From: Streptomyces sp. NRRL F-2664
GTDB taxonomy: Bacteria; Actinomycetota; Actinomycetes; Streptomycetales; Streptomycetaceae
Reading direction: 5' to 3'
DNA length: 60,639 nucleotides
NCBI RefSeq assembly: GCF_000719345.1
Contig: NZ_JOFX01000038.1
Location: 1-60,639 of the forward strand
Below the pieces are notes generated by a model that saw only the letters and a program-made list of their open reading frames with translations, ran no database searches and was not told where the DNA came from. The position numbers and the translations under genes are program-made. The stretch's first letter is position 1. Each line of letters opens with the position of its first letter. This document shows, one piece after another, positions 1-8,610 of the stretch.

Positions 1-1
1 G

Positions 2-2428
2 GACTGGCTCAAGTCCAACCTCGCGCAGATCTCCGGTCTGATGCAGGGCCACCGGGACCTCGCCGTCGTCGCCGAGCTCGTCATGGACGAACTCACCCCC
101 CTCGTCGACGCCAGCTACGGCGCCTTCTACCTCGGCGAGGAGATCGACGGTCAGGCGGGACTCACGCTGATCGGGTCCTTCGGACGGCCGGTGGAAAGCC
201 CCGCCGCCACGACGGTCAGGCACGGGGAGACCCTCGTGGGACAGGCGGCCCGCAGCCGCCGGATCCTGACCACCGACAACGTGCCGCCCGGCTACCTGAT
301 CTCGTCGGGCCTCGGACAGGCCACCCCCGCCCACCTCATCGTCCTGCCCATCGTCGTCGAGGACCAGGTGCTCGGCGTCATCGAGCTCGCCTCCTTCGCC
401 CCCTTCACCCCCGTGCACCGCGACTTCCTGGGCCGGCTGATGGAGACCATCGGCGTCAACGTCAACACGATCGTCGCCAACGCCCGCACCGACGAGCTCC
501 TCGGCGAGTCGCAGCGGCTGACGACCGAGCTCCAGGCCCGCTCGGAGGAACTCCAGGTCCAGCAGGAGGAGCTCCAGCGCTCCAACGCCGAGCTGGAGGA
601 GAAGGCAGCCCTCCTCGCCAGCCAGAACAGCGACATCGAGGCCAAGAACCTGGAGATCGAACAGGCCCGTCAGGAACTGGAGGACCGGGCGCAGCAGCTG
701 TCGCTGGCCTCCAAGTACAAGTCCGAGTTCCTCGCGAACATGAGCCACGAGCTGCGCACCCCGCTCAACAGCCTGCTCATCCTCGCGCAGCTGCTCGCGC
801 AGAACCCCACCCGCAACCTCACCCCCAAGCAGGTCGAGTACGCCGGCATCATCCACTCGGCGGGCTCCGACCTGCTCCAGCTGATCAACGACATCCTCGA
901 CCTGTCCAAGGTCGAGGCGGGCAAGATGGACGTGAATCTTGAGCGGGTCTCCCTCAAGCAGCTCCTCACCTACCTCGAAGCCTCCTTCCGGCCGCTGACC
1001 AGCCAGAAGGGCCTCGAATTCGATATCACCACCGCTCCCGGCGTGCCGGTGGACCTCCTCACCGACGACGCCCGGCTGCAGCAGATCCTGCGCAACCTGC
1101 TGTCCAACGCCGTGAAGTTCACCGAACACGGCAGCGTCCACGTCAAGATCGAACCGGCGAGCGCGGCGGAACTCCCCGACGAGCTGACGCACGCCGGATC
1201 GGTGGTCGCCTTCCACGTCATCGACAGCGGCATCGGGATCGCCGAGCAGCAACTGGAAGCCATCTTCGCCGCGTTCCAGCAGGCCGACGGCACCACCAGC
1301 CGCAAGTACGGCGGCACCGGCCTGGGCCTGTCCATCACACGGGAGATCGCCCGGCTCCTCGGCGGGGCCGTCACCGCCCGCAGCGAGATCGGGAAGGGCT
1401 CCACCTTCACCCTCTACCTGCCGGTCTCCGGACGCGAACCCGGCGAGCAGGAGACGCCGGCCCTGGACAGCGCCGAAGCCGGCATCCCGATGCTCGAACG
1501 GGCCGACGAGGAGGGCGCGCCGGCTCCGGAGGAGCAGCGCCACCCCCGGCGCATCCTGGTCATCGAACAGCGCAGCAACGGTCTCCTCAGCCTCGTCGCG
1601 GAAAGCGCGGCCGGTGACCTGACCGCAGGACGAGCCGTCACCGTGCCCGCCGAACGCGCCGAGGTCGTGACCGCCGTCACCGCAGCCGACGCGGCAGCCG
1701 TACTGGCCCAGGCGCCCTTCCACTGCGTGGTCCTCGAACTCGCATCCGACGGGGAGGGCCTGCGCTTCCTGCAGGCGCTCGACGGCGACAGCGCACTGGC
1801 CTCCCTGCCGGTCCTCGCCCACGACAACCGGCGCATGACGAGAGAACAGCAGGCACAGGTCGCCGAACACGCTGCCGCCCACCCCTTGGAAGTGCTCACC
1901 AGCCTGGACGAACTGCGCGAGCGCATCGCCCTGCACCTGTCGGCGGACCGCCCGGGCGACGTCCCCACCCTCGTGCGCGACGACAGCCGGCCCGCCGGCC
2001 CCGACCACGCCGTCGTCGACGCCAGCCTCGCGGGCCGGTCGGTCCTCGTCGTCGACGACGACCCGCGCAACCTCTACGCCATCAGCGGGATCCTGGAACT
2101 GCACGGAATCCACGTCGTGCACGCCGAGAACGGCCGCAGGGGTATCGAAACCCTCACCGCCACACCGGGTATCGACCTGATCCTGATGGACGTAATGATG
2201 CCGGAACTCGACGGGTACGCCGCTACCGCGGAGATCAGGCGCATGCCCGAATACAGCGCTCTCCCCATCATCTCGGTCACCGCGAAGGCCATGCCGGGAG
2301 ACCGCGAGAAGAGCCTGGCGTCCGGCGCGAACGACTACGTCACCAAGCCCGTCGACGCCAACGACCTCATCGCCCGACTCCGCCGGTGGTTGCCGCACCA
2401 GAGCACCTCAGGCCCCACCCCCGCCTGA
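2..2428 (+). CDS. Hybrid sensor histidine kinase (GAF-HisKA-HATPase-REC-REC), 5' end missing
   Basis: The reading frame is open to the left edge (it begins D-W-L-K-S-N-L-A-Q), so the start and probably HAMP repeats lie outside the window. Counting from the Met at 41: a GAF domain covers about residues 5-140 and a Glu/Gln-rich coiled coil about 155-225. HisKA carries MSHELRTPL with His236, followed by an HATPase with the N box NLLSNAVKF and the G boxes DSGIGI and GGTGLGLSI. Two receiver-like domains follow. The first, about 500-640, is degenerate and has Glu where the phospho-Asp should be. The last, about 665-785, has the acidic pocket VVDDD, phospho-Asp717 in LMDVMMPELDG and the switch Lys in YVTKPVD. 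It is a cytoplasmic phosphorelay kinase with a built-in receiver. The SpoIIE-type phosphatase 35 bp downstream suggests a shared pathway. The stimulus is unknown. Confidence 0.93.
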   Translation, partial: DWLKSNLAQISGLMQGHRDLAVVAELVMDELTPLVDASYGAFYLGEEIDGQAGLTLIGSFGRPVESPAATTVRHGETLVGQAARSRRILTTDNVPPGYLISSGLGQATPAHLIVLPIVVEDQVLGVIELASFAPFTPVHRDFLGRLMETIGVNVNTIVANARTDELLGESQRLTTELQARSEELQVQQEELQRSNAELEEKAALLASQNSDIEAKNLEIEQARQELEDRAQQLSLASKYKSEFLANMSHELRTPLNSLLILAQLLAQNPTRNLTPKQVEYAGIIHSAGSDLLQLINDILDLSKVEAGKMDVNLERVSLKQLLTYLEASFRPLTSQKGLEFDITTAPGVPVDLLTDDARLQQILRNLLSNAVKFTEHGSVHVKIEPASAAELPDELTHAGSVVAFHVIDSGIGIAEQQLEAIFAAFQQADGTTSRKYGGTGLGLSITREIARLLGGAVTARSEIGKGSTFTLYLPVSGREPGEQETPALDSAEAGIPMLERADEEGAPAPEEQRHPRRILVIEQRSNGLLSLVAESAAGDLTAGRAVTVPAERAEVVTAVTAADAAAVLAQAPFHCVVLELASDGEGLRFLQALDGDSALASLPVLAHDNRRMTREQQAQVAEHAAAHPLEVLTSLDELRERIALHLSADRPGDVPTLVRDDSRPAGPDHAVVDASLAGRSVLVVDDDPRNLYAISGILELHGIHVVHAENGRRGIETLTATPGIDLILMDVMMPELDGYAATAEIRRMPEYSALPIISVTAKAMPGDREKSLASGANDYVTKPVDANDLIARLRRWLPHQSTSGPTPA

Positions 2429-2463
2429 CGACCCTGCCACTCGACGGAGGAACGCGACGCACG

Positions 2464-4926
2464 GTGAACACCACTCCAGACGACAACGCAGCACATCAGC
2501 CCCCCACCACCACCGGCCCCGAAGGGGACAGCACCCCGACCGACGCACGCACGGAGCCCCACGGGGGACTGGAGACCAGGCCGTCCGCCTCCGCCGCCAC
2601 GGAGGCCGGCCGGCTCGCCGCGACCGTAGAGAGACTGCGCGAGGAGGCCCTGGAAGCCCAGTCGGCCGCCGACGGCCGTGCCCTGGTCGAGCTGGCCAAG
2701 GGCATCCTGGTCGGACGCCTCGGCTGCGGCCCCGCCGAGGCGTCCCGGCAGCTCGCCAAGCTCGCCGAGCAGTCCGGCACCACCCTGCTCGCCCTCGCCG
2801 TCGACGTCGTCAACCAAGCGGCCCGTGACCGCGTCAGCGAAGTCGCGCAGGACTTCCTCGCGACCGCTGTGGCCGAGCAGGGGTCCGCAGAAGCCGCTCC
2901 GGCCGTCCGGCTGAGGACAGCCGAAAGCCGTGTCCTGGCAGCCGGGGACACGCCCGCCGTCGCCGCGGCCCTCCTCGACAACGCGCTGGCCCCGCTCGGC
3001 GCCCACGCCGTCGCGATCTGGCTCGCCGGAGCCGACTCCTCCCTCACCCTGGCCGGCCAGGCCGGCTTCACGCCGGAGGACGCCGACCGCTGGCACTACG
3101 TCCCGCCCGAGGTCGCCACCTGCGCCCGGCTCGCCCTCACCCACCGCGAGCTCTCCATGGTCACCAGCCTCTCGCAGGCCAGTCTCCCGACCATCGGGCG
3201 GCGCCAGCACCCCGACGGCGGCCGCATCGTCATCCCTGCGGGTACCGGCGGCCGCATCCACGGCGTTCTGGAAATCGGCTGGCCCCAGCCGCTGCCCGCA
3301 CAGCCCGCCCAGGTCATCCGCCAGCTCGAAGCGCTGGCCGAACTCTGTGCCCACACCCTGGAAGAACAGCCCTCCCACAGCACTCCGGACCCGTCCGGCG
3401 CGGCCCACCACGCCGCTCTGGCCGAACTCGACGACCTCGCCGACCACCTCGACATCCCCGTCCTCGTCCTGGCCCCGCTCCTCGACGCCGGCGGCCACCT
3501 CGCGGACTTCCGCATCCACCACGTCAACAACAGCTTCATCGACCCGGGCGGCCGGCCCCGCTCCATGGTCACCGGGCGCCCCTTCCTCGAGATCTACCCG
3601 GCAGCAGCCGAGAACGGCGGCCTGTTCGACAAGCTCGAGAGGACCTACGCCACCGGTGAGGCCTCCCAGGCCTCACGCACCGTCCTGACGAACCTCGTCG
3701 GAGAGGTCCCCCTCACCACCGTCGCCGACGTGCGCATCAGCCGGCACGGCTCCGCCCTCCTCCTCATCTGGAAGATCGAGGACGAGAAGGCGCGACTGGC
3801 GAACCTGCTGCAGCACGCGCAGCGACTCGGCCGCGTCGGCGGCTTCGAACAGAACATGCACACCGGGGAGATCAGCTGGAACGAGCAGCTGTTCGCCCTG
3901 TTCGGGCTGCCGATGACCGCCACGCCCGTCCCCCTGGAGGACCTCGCCGCCCACGCCCACCCCCACGACATCAACTCCATCGGGCGGTTCCTGCGCACCC
4001 TCCTGCACAGCCGACGCGAATCGTCCGTGGAGTTCCGCCTCCAACGGCTCGACGGCATCACCCGGCACATCCGCATGGTCGCCGAACCGGTCCTGGACAG
4101 CCAGGGCCGCCTCTACGCGGTGCGCGGCGCATGCCAGGACGTCTCGTCCCAGCACTGGACCGAGGTCGCCCTCGCCGCCACCCGCGACCAGCTCGCCGAC
4201 ACCGAGGCAGAATCCGCCGACCGCAGCCGTCTCGCCCTCCAACTGCAGCACGCCATCATGCCTCCGGCGCCGGCACTCCTGGAGGTACCCGGCATCCGGA
4301 TCGCGGTCCGCTACCGACCGGCCGAATCCGAATCCCTCGTCGGCGGTGACTGGTACGACTCCGTCGTCCTTCCCAATGGGAACGTCCTCCTCAGCGTCGG
4401 CGACGTCGCCGGCCACGGCGTCCAGGCAGCCACCGGCATGGTCGCCCTGCGCAACGCCCTGCGCGGCCTCGCCGTCACCGGCGCCGGCCCGGCGCAACTG
4501 CTCGCCTGGCTCAACCACGTCGCCTTCCACCTCACCGGCCACCTCACCGCAACCGCCGTCTGCGCCCTCTTCAACCCCACGACCCGCAAGCTGCAATGGG
4601 CCCGCGCCGGCCATCTGCCACCGGTCCTCGTCAGAGGCACACAGGCCCAGTCCTTCCCCCTCACCGCCGGCCTCCTCCTCGGTGCACTGCCGGAGGCCAC
4701 ATTCAAGGAGGAGGAGGTACAGCTCGAAACGGACGACATCCTCCTCATGTACACGGACGGGCTCGTGGAGCGCAGGGACATCGCCGTCACCGACTCCATC
4801 GCCCAGCTGCTCCAGATCGCATCCCGGTCTGCTGACACGCTGGAGAAGCGACTGGACAGCGTATTGACATACAGCGCCTCCGACACCGACGACGACACCT
4901 GCCTCATCGGCATCGAGGTCCGCTGA
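2464..4926 (+). CDS. PP2C (SpoIIE-type) phosphatase with ANTAR, GAF and PAS domains
   Basis: The GTG at 2464 is chosen because a GGAGGA site lies at 2446-2451; the frame is also open upstream. The 820-residue protein has an ANTAR-like helical region at about 50-122 (ELAKGILVGRLGCGPAEA), a GAF domain at about 150-300 and two PAS-like domains at about 333-435 and 453-562. The PP2C/SpoIIE domain fills about 593-820 and has the metal-binding acidic motifs GGDWYD, GDVAGHG and YTDGLVE. Proteins of this class dephosphorylate STAS anti-anti-sigma factors and so release sigma factors. The PAS and GAF domains are presumed sensors. ANTAR domains normally bind RNA hairpins for antitermination, so their presence on a phosphatase is noteworthy. 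The gene follows the hybrid kinase by 35 bp and is probably cotranscribed. Confidence 0.9.
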   Translation: MNTTPDDNAAHQPPTTTGPEGDSTPTDARTEPHGGLETRPSASAATEAGRLAATVERLREEALEAQSAADGRALVELAKGILVGRLGCGPAEASRQLAKLAEQSGTTLLALAVDVVNQAARDRVSEVAQDFLATAVAEQGSAEAAPAVRLRTAESRVLAAGDTPAVAAALLDNALAPLGAHAVAIWLAGADSSLTLAGQAGFTPEDADRWHYVPPEVATCARLALTHRELSMVTSLSQASLPTIGRRQHPDGGRIVIPAGTGGRIHGVLEIGWPQPLPAQPAQVIRQLEALAELCAHTLEEQPSHSTPDPSGAAHHAALAELDDLADHLDIPVLVLAPLLDAGGHLADFRIHHVNNSFIDPGGRPRSMVTGRPFLEIYPAAAENGGLFDKLERTYATGEASQASRTVLTNLVGEVPLTTVADVRISRHGSALLLIWKIEDEKARLANLLQHAQRLGRVGGFEQNMHTGEISWNEQLFALFGLPMTATPVPLEDLAAHAHPHDINSIGRFLRTLLHSRRESSVEFRLQRLDGITRHIRMVAEPVLDSQGRLYAVRGACQDVSSQHWTEVALAATRDQLADTEAESADRSRLALQLQHAIMPPAPALLEVPGIRIAVRYRPAESESLVGGDWYDSVVLPNGNVLLSVGDVAGHGVQAATGMVALRNALRGLAVTGAGPAQLLAWLNHVAFHLTGHLTATAVCALFNPTTRKLQWARAGHLPPVLVRGTQAQSFPLTAGLLLGALPEATFKEEEVQLETDDILLMYTDGLVERRDIAVTDSIAQLLQIASRSADTLEKRLDSVLTYSASDTDDDTCLIGIEVR

Positions 4927-5170
4927 CCTCGGCCACCGCACTTCACCGTCCGCGGGCGACGGGCACACGTGGGCGGACCGCGTCGCCGTGCCCCGCCCGG
5001 GGCGGGGCGGCCCAACGGCGCCCGGAACCACGGGTGTTGCGCGGATCACAGGGGGGCGGCAGGCGGCAGCCGCGTGAACCGCCCGCCACGTGCGGTACGG
5101 TGTTCGAAGCGTCGCGTGCCGGTGGCAGACCGTGTCAGGCATGGAGGCGCCGAACCGAAGGAGGTCGACG

Positions 5171-5206
5171 ATGCACTCGTCGTACCCTTCGCTCTCGCGT
5201 GACTGA
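5171..5206 (+). CDS. Possible 11-residue leader peptide overlapping the hemerythrin gene
   Basis: An almost ideal ribosome site (GAAGGAGG) precedes an ATG at 5171 that encodes MHSSYPSLSRD and stops at 5204-5206. The stop overlaps the GTG start of the hemerythrin gene in another frame. The hemerythrin GTG has no good ribosome site of its own. Translation of the short frame could therefore load ribosomes by coupling. It may have no function of its own, and homology cannot be judged at this length. Confidence 0.4.
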   Translation: MHSSYPSLSRD

Positions 5207-5669
5207 GCGCGAGACGACCAGGCTCGTCGCCTGGAGCCAAGAACTCCGCCGGGTGCACGACCGGCTGCGGGAAGCGCTGGCCCTGACCCGCGCCTCCCTT
5301 GCCGACGGCACTCCCGGTGAGGCGGCCGCCCGCGAACTGCTGCTGTACTGCCACGGGTTCTGCACTGCCCTCGACGGCCACCACCAGGGCGAGGACCGAA
5401 CCCTGTTCCCGGCCATCGCGGCCGCACACCCCGAGCTGCGACCCGTGCTGCGCGCGCTGGAGCAGGACCACTCGATGATCGCCCACCTCCTGGGCGGTCT
5501 CCGCGCCGCCGTCGACCGGGCGGCACCGCCCGACGAGCTCGACCAGCACCTCGAAGGCATCGCCGCACTCATGGAGAACCACTTCCGCTACGAGGAGCGG
5601 CAACTGCTGACCGTGCTCGAAACCCTTGAGCTGACAGCGCTACCCGGCGAGGTGCTCGGCCCGCTGTAG
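5199..5669 (+). CDS. Hemerythrin HHE-domain protein
   Basis: The 156-residue protein is essentially one four-helix HHE domain. Visible metal-ligand candidates are the His-Gly near the first helix, YCHGF with HHQGED in the second segment, LEQDHSMIAHL in the third and MENHFRYEE in the fourth. Such proteins bind a di-iron centre and are used for oxygen, NO or redox sensing or iron handling in the cytoplasm. The GTG at 5199 was chosen because family similarity starts a few residues later (TRLVAWSQELRRVH) and because it overlaps the end of a short leader frame that has a strong ribosome site. The function beyond diiron binding is not evident from neighbours. Confidence 0.85.
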   Translation: MTERETTRLVAWSQELRRVHDRLREALALTRASLADGTPGEAAARELLLYCHGFCTALDGHHQGEDRTLFPAIAAAHPELRPVLRALEQDHSMIAHLLGGLRAAVDRAAPPDELDQHLEGIAALMENHFRYEERQLLTVLETLELTALPGEVLGPL

Positions 5670-5723
5670 AGCGCGAGCAGCCCCGGCCCTCACCCGCACA
5701 AGGAGCGGACCCTGTTTCCGCGG

Positions 5724-6344
5724 ACCGCGCTCCGGGCGGCACGGGCCGACGCCGACCCGCACGGCGAGACACGGGTCCTGAACGTGCTCGGCTGGGTGCT
5801 CATCGAGGAAGGACGCACCGCGGACGCGCTGACGCACCTGGGGGCCGCCTCCGCGCGCGCCTCCCGGGCAGGTGACGCGGTGGCCGAGGCGAACGCCCTG
5901 ATCGTCCTGGCCCTGGCCCGCGCCGCGCTCGGCGACGTGGAGGAGGCCGCGCAGGGATGCGAGCGGGCGGTGGAGCTGGCGCGCCGCCGACGACTGGACC
6001 GTGGAGAGGCTCGCCCTGCAGCACCTCGCCCGGCACCGCGCGGACGCCGGCCACTGGCGCCGGGCCCTGGACACGGCGACCGCGGCCCTGGCCCTGGACG
6101 ACCGACCGACACGGCCGACGTGCCCCGCATCCTGCTCCTCATCGTGCAGGGGGAGGCGCTGCTGGGACTCGGGGACGAGGCCGGGGGCATCGGGCAGCTC
6201 GACCTGGCGGCCCGGCAGGCGGAGTCGTCCGGCTACGAGGACGGCGCGGTACGGGCACTCGGCGCGCTGCTGCGGGTGTCCGCAGACGCGGATCTCCGGG
6301 CGCGATACGACGCGGCGGTCGCGCGGCTCACGCAGCGGACGTGA
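5724..6344 (+). pseudogene. Decayed TPR segment of a large transcriptional regulator (AfsR/LuxR-ATPase type)
   Basis: Tetratricopeptide-like sequence runs through this stretch but needs two frame changes. It starts in one frame (RAARADADPHGETRVLNVLG, then AAQGCERAVELA) and shifts near 5985 to continue as VERLALQHLARHRADAGHW. It returns to the first frame near 6105 as DVPRILLLIVQGEALLGLGD, ending at 6344. No start codon, DNA-binding domain or NTPase domain precedes it; the frame begins directly after the hemerythrin stop. The likeliest origin is the C-terminal TPR region of an AfsR/SARP- or LuxR-type regulator left after deletion. The paired frameshifts could in part be sequencing errors, but the missing N-terminus argues for real decay. 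Confidence 0.7.
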
Positions 6345-6365
6345 GGCCGCGGTCCGCCGTGCCGC

Positions 6366-6758
6366 TCACGCCAGAAAGCGTTCCAGAGCCTCGCGGGCGC
6401 GGGCGTTCGAGGCCGCGGCCTGCGCCAGGCACCGTGCCAGGGCGTCGACCCATACGTCCAGGTCCACTTGGCGCCGGGAGAGCACGATGCCCCGGACCTC
6501 GTGCCGGACCTCGCCCACGACCCGCCCCCGCTCCGTCCGCAGCGAGAGCCGCTGCTCCCCGAGCGCGACGTCCAGTTCCACGACGGAACCCTCGCGCCCG
6601 GCCAGCCGTTCCGCGAGTGAACGGCTGCGCCGGACGTGCACGGCGCCGGGCGGCAGCGCATCCGCCAGCTTCGCCGACAGCACCCGCGCGTACAGGGTGA
6701 GGTCTGCGCTGTCCCGACGCAGCGCGGCGGCCAGCAGTTCCACGTCCGTCTCAGCCAT
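6366..6758 (-). CDS. Conserved hypothetical protein (130 aa)
   Basis: A charged, helix-rich small protein (it starts MAETDVELLAAALRRDSAD) with no membrane segment, signal peptide or motif I recognise. Its ATG overlaps the end of the upstream double YbjQ-domain gene by 8 bp, so it is the last cistron of a three-gene leftward unit. It probably works with the YbjQ-like proteins, but no function can be assigned. It converges with the decayed TPR gene only 21 bp away. Confidence 0.75.
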   Translation of the reverse strand: MAETDVELLAAALRRDSADLTLYARVLSAKLADALPPGAVHVRRSRSLAERLAGREGSVVELDVALGEQRLSLRTERGRVVGEVRHEVRGIVLSRRQVDLDVWVDALARCLAQAAASNARAREALERFLA

Positions 6759-7614
6759 CCAGGCTCACCACCACGGTCGGTCGGTCGATGATGTGGTCGT
6801 CGCGCAGCGGTCGCACCGCCGTCCCGATGGCGAAGAACTCGGTGGTGTGGCCTCCCCAGCCGTGCGTGTGCTGCTTCAGCTGCACGGCCACGATGCCTTC
6901 GGCCTCCAGGGCCTCGCCTTCCGCGCGCATACGGCTCATGGCCAGTTCCCGCGCGTCGTACAGCGCCTGGGTGAACGGTTCGATCTCGACGTTGCGTCCC
7001 GCGTTGCCGAGTACCTGGGTGAAGCGCTGGTGCGCCACGTGGTACACGCACGACCCCATGACCAGGTCCAGGGGCGCGTAGCCCGCCCTGATCAGCGTCC
7101 AGAACTCCTGGCCGGACAGGTCCGAAGTGAAGGGCCTGCCCTTGTTGTTGCGCCAGGTCCCGCCCGGTCCCGGGTCCGCCCCGTCCGCCTTCACGGCCGT
7201 GCCGACCGCGATGAACTCGGCGATGTCCGAACCGAATTCCTTGAACTCGATGTCCAGCCGCACGCCCACGACCCCGTCCGCCCCGAGGGCGCTCGCCTCG
7301 GCCTCCATCCGGCTCATCGCCAGCTCGCGTGCTTGGTACATGGCTTGTGACAACTTGGTCAGCTCCTGGTTCTTCGACCACCGGCCGAGCTGCAGGCCCA
7401 CGTGGTGAACGGAGGAACCGAGGACCAGACCGAGCGGGCGGAAGCCGGCCTCGCGCACCAGCAGGAACTCGCTCACCGTCAGGTCGGAGGTGAAGAGCGG
7501 GTCCTTCCCCCCGGGCTGGACCCGCGCGAGCCGGCGCATGGCGTCCTCGGCCACGTCCTGCACTGCCGGCTGTGCGGCGTTCCCGAGGACGTCCCGCCCC
7601 GTTCGTTCGGTCAT
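6751..7614 (-). CDS. Protein with two YbjQ/UPF0145 domains
   Basis: The 287-residue protein has two copies of the YbjQ-type fold at about residues 35-150 and 160-280. Each shows the repeated pattern G-F/Y-x-P-L-x-L-V-x-G-S, then ARELAMSRM-x-AE-A-x-x-L-x-A-x-G-I/V, then EF-x-A-x-GTAV. The family is described as putative heavy-metal-binding or oligomeric; no activity is established. The ATG at 7614 follows a GAGGG site and sits just after the stop of the upstream paralogue. A GTG at 7626 is an alternative. It is cotranscribed with the flanking genes. Confidence 0.8.
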   Translation of the reverse strand: MTERTGRDVLGNAAQPAVQDVAEDAMRRLARVQPGGKDPLFTSDLTVSEFLLVREAGFRPLGLVLGSSVHHVGLQLGRWSKNQELTKLSQAMYQARELAMSRMEAEASALGADGVVGVRLDIEFKEFGSDIAEFIAVGTAVKADGADPGPGGTWRNNKGRPFTSDLSGQEFWTLIRAGYAPLDLVMGSCVYHVAHQRFTQVLGNAGRNVEIEPFTQALYDARELAMSRMRAEGEALEAEGIVAVQLKQHTHGWGGHTTEFFAIGTAVRPLRDDHIIDRPTVVVSLDG

Positions 7615-7615
7615 C

Positions 7616-8488
7616 TCAGCCCTCACGCTCCAGTCTCATGATCGTCAGTGGTGGTCGGGTGCCCGACCGCTGTGCGGAGCGGCCGAACCGGGCGATCGAG
7701 GTGCCCACGAAGACCGCCTCGGCCGTGAGGTCGCGCGTCGATCCGTACGTGGGGCACTCGCTCTCCTCCACCCGCAGCTCCACGTCGTCCACCACCACCC
7801 CGTCGGCGCCGTGCCTGCCCGTGTCGACGACCAGCTGCTTGCGGGCCTCCCGCCGGACGTGGCCGATCAGGCGGGTGTAGCAGTCGACCTCCTGGTTCCG
7901 CGCAGTGAGGGGGACCCGGAAGGAGGTGCGCCAGTCGTCGTGTGTGATCGCGAAGGCGACGCCGAAGGCGAGTCCGACGGGAACCCACCCGGCTTTCACG
8001 AGCCTGGCGAAGTCCTGACCGCTCAGGTGCGAGGTGAAGGGCGTATGCGGCCGGATGCGCGAGCGGCCCCGGACCGCAGTACCGCGGGCCGTGAATTCCA
8101 TCCCCTCTGCCGGGAATTCACCGACCTGCAGTTCCACGCCGACGATCCCGTCACCGCCGAGGGCACCGCATTCGGCGACCGCGCGGGCCAGAGCCGACCT
8201 GCGTGCCGCGTACATCGTCCGCACCAGCTGCGACAAGGAGGACGACCACCGGGAGGGCGGCACCGCGGCGTCGTCGTCGGTGACCGACCACCTGCCGGGG
8301 CAGCCCCAGACACCCGAGTACCCGATGTTGAAGACCGCCGTACCGAGCACCTGCCCCACCGGTTCGAACCCGACGCCGCCGATCGCTGCGAACTCCTCGC
8401 TCGACAGCGCGGAGTCCCAGGTGGCGCGCGAGCGCGACGCATCCCCGGCGGTGGCCCCCGGCAGGCCGGCGTTCCCCTGCTGTGTCAT
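7616..8488 (-). CDS. Protein with two divergent YbjQ-like domains
   Basis: This 290-residue protein is a paralogue of the next gene. The first domain runs through GFEPVGQVLGTAVFNIGYSG and ends EFTARGTAV. The second runs through GWVPVGLAFGVAFAITHDD and ends AVFVGTSIARF. Conservation is weaker than in the neighbour, so one of the pair may have specialised. The ATG at 8488 is preceded by GGGGGAAG at a good distance; an upstream in-frame start at 8521 lacks a site. It heads the three-gene leftward unit. Family function is unknown beyond suggested metal binding. Confidence 0.72.
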   Translation of the reverse strand: MTQQGNAGLPGATAGDASRSRATWDSALSSEEFAAIGGVGFEPVGQVLGTAVFNIGYSGVWGCPGRWSVTDDDAAVPPSRWSSSLSQLVRTMYAARRSALARAVAECGALGGDGIVGVELQVGEFPAEGMEFTARGTAVRGRSRIRPHTPFTSHLSGQDFARLVKAGWVPVGLAFGVAFAITHDDWRTSFRVPLTARNQEVDCYTRLIGHVRREARKQLVVDTGRHGADGVVVDDVELRVEESECPTYGSTRDLTAEAVFVGTSIARFGRSAQRSGTRPPLTIMRLEREG

Positions 8489-8610
8489 CGGCTTCCCCCG
8501 GCCATCAACCACTCGCCCCACGGCGCGGATCGCGCCCCCCTTCGGCGGATTATGTCACCGCCGTGATCAGCGAGCGGTGCCGCGCGACCCTCCCCAGGCT
8601 CCGACTCGGG

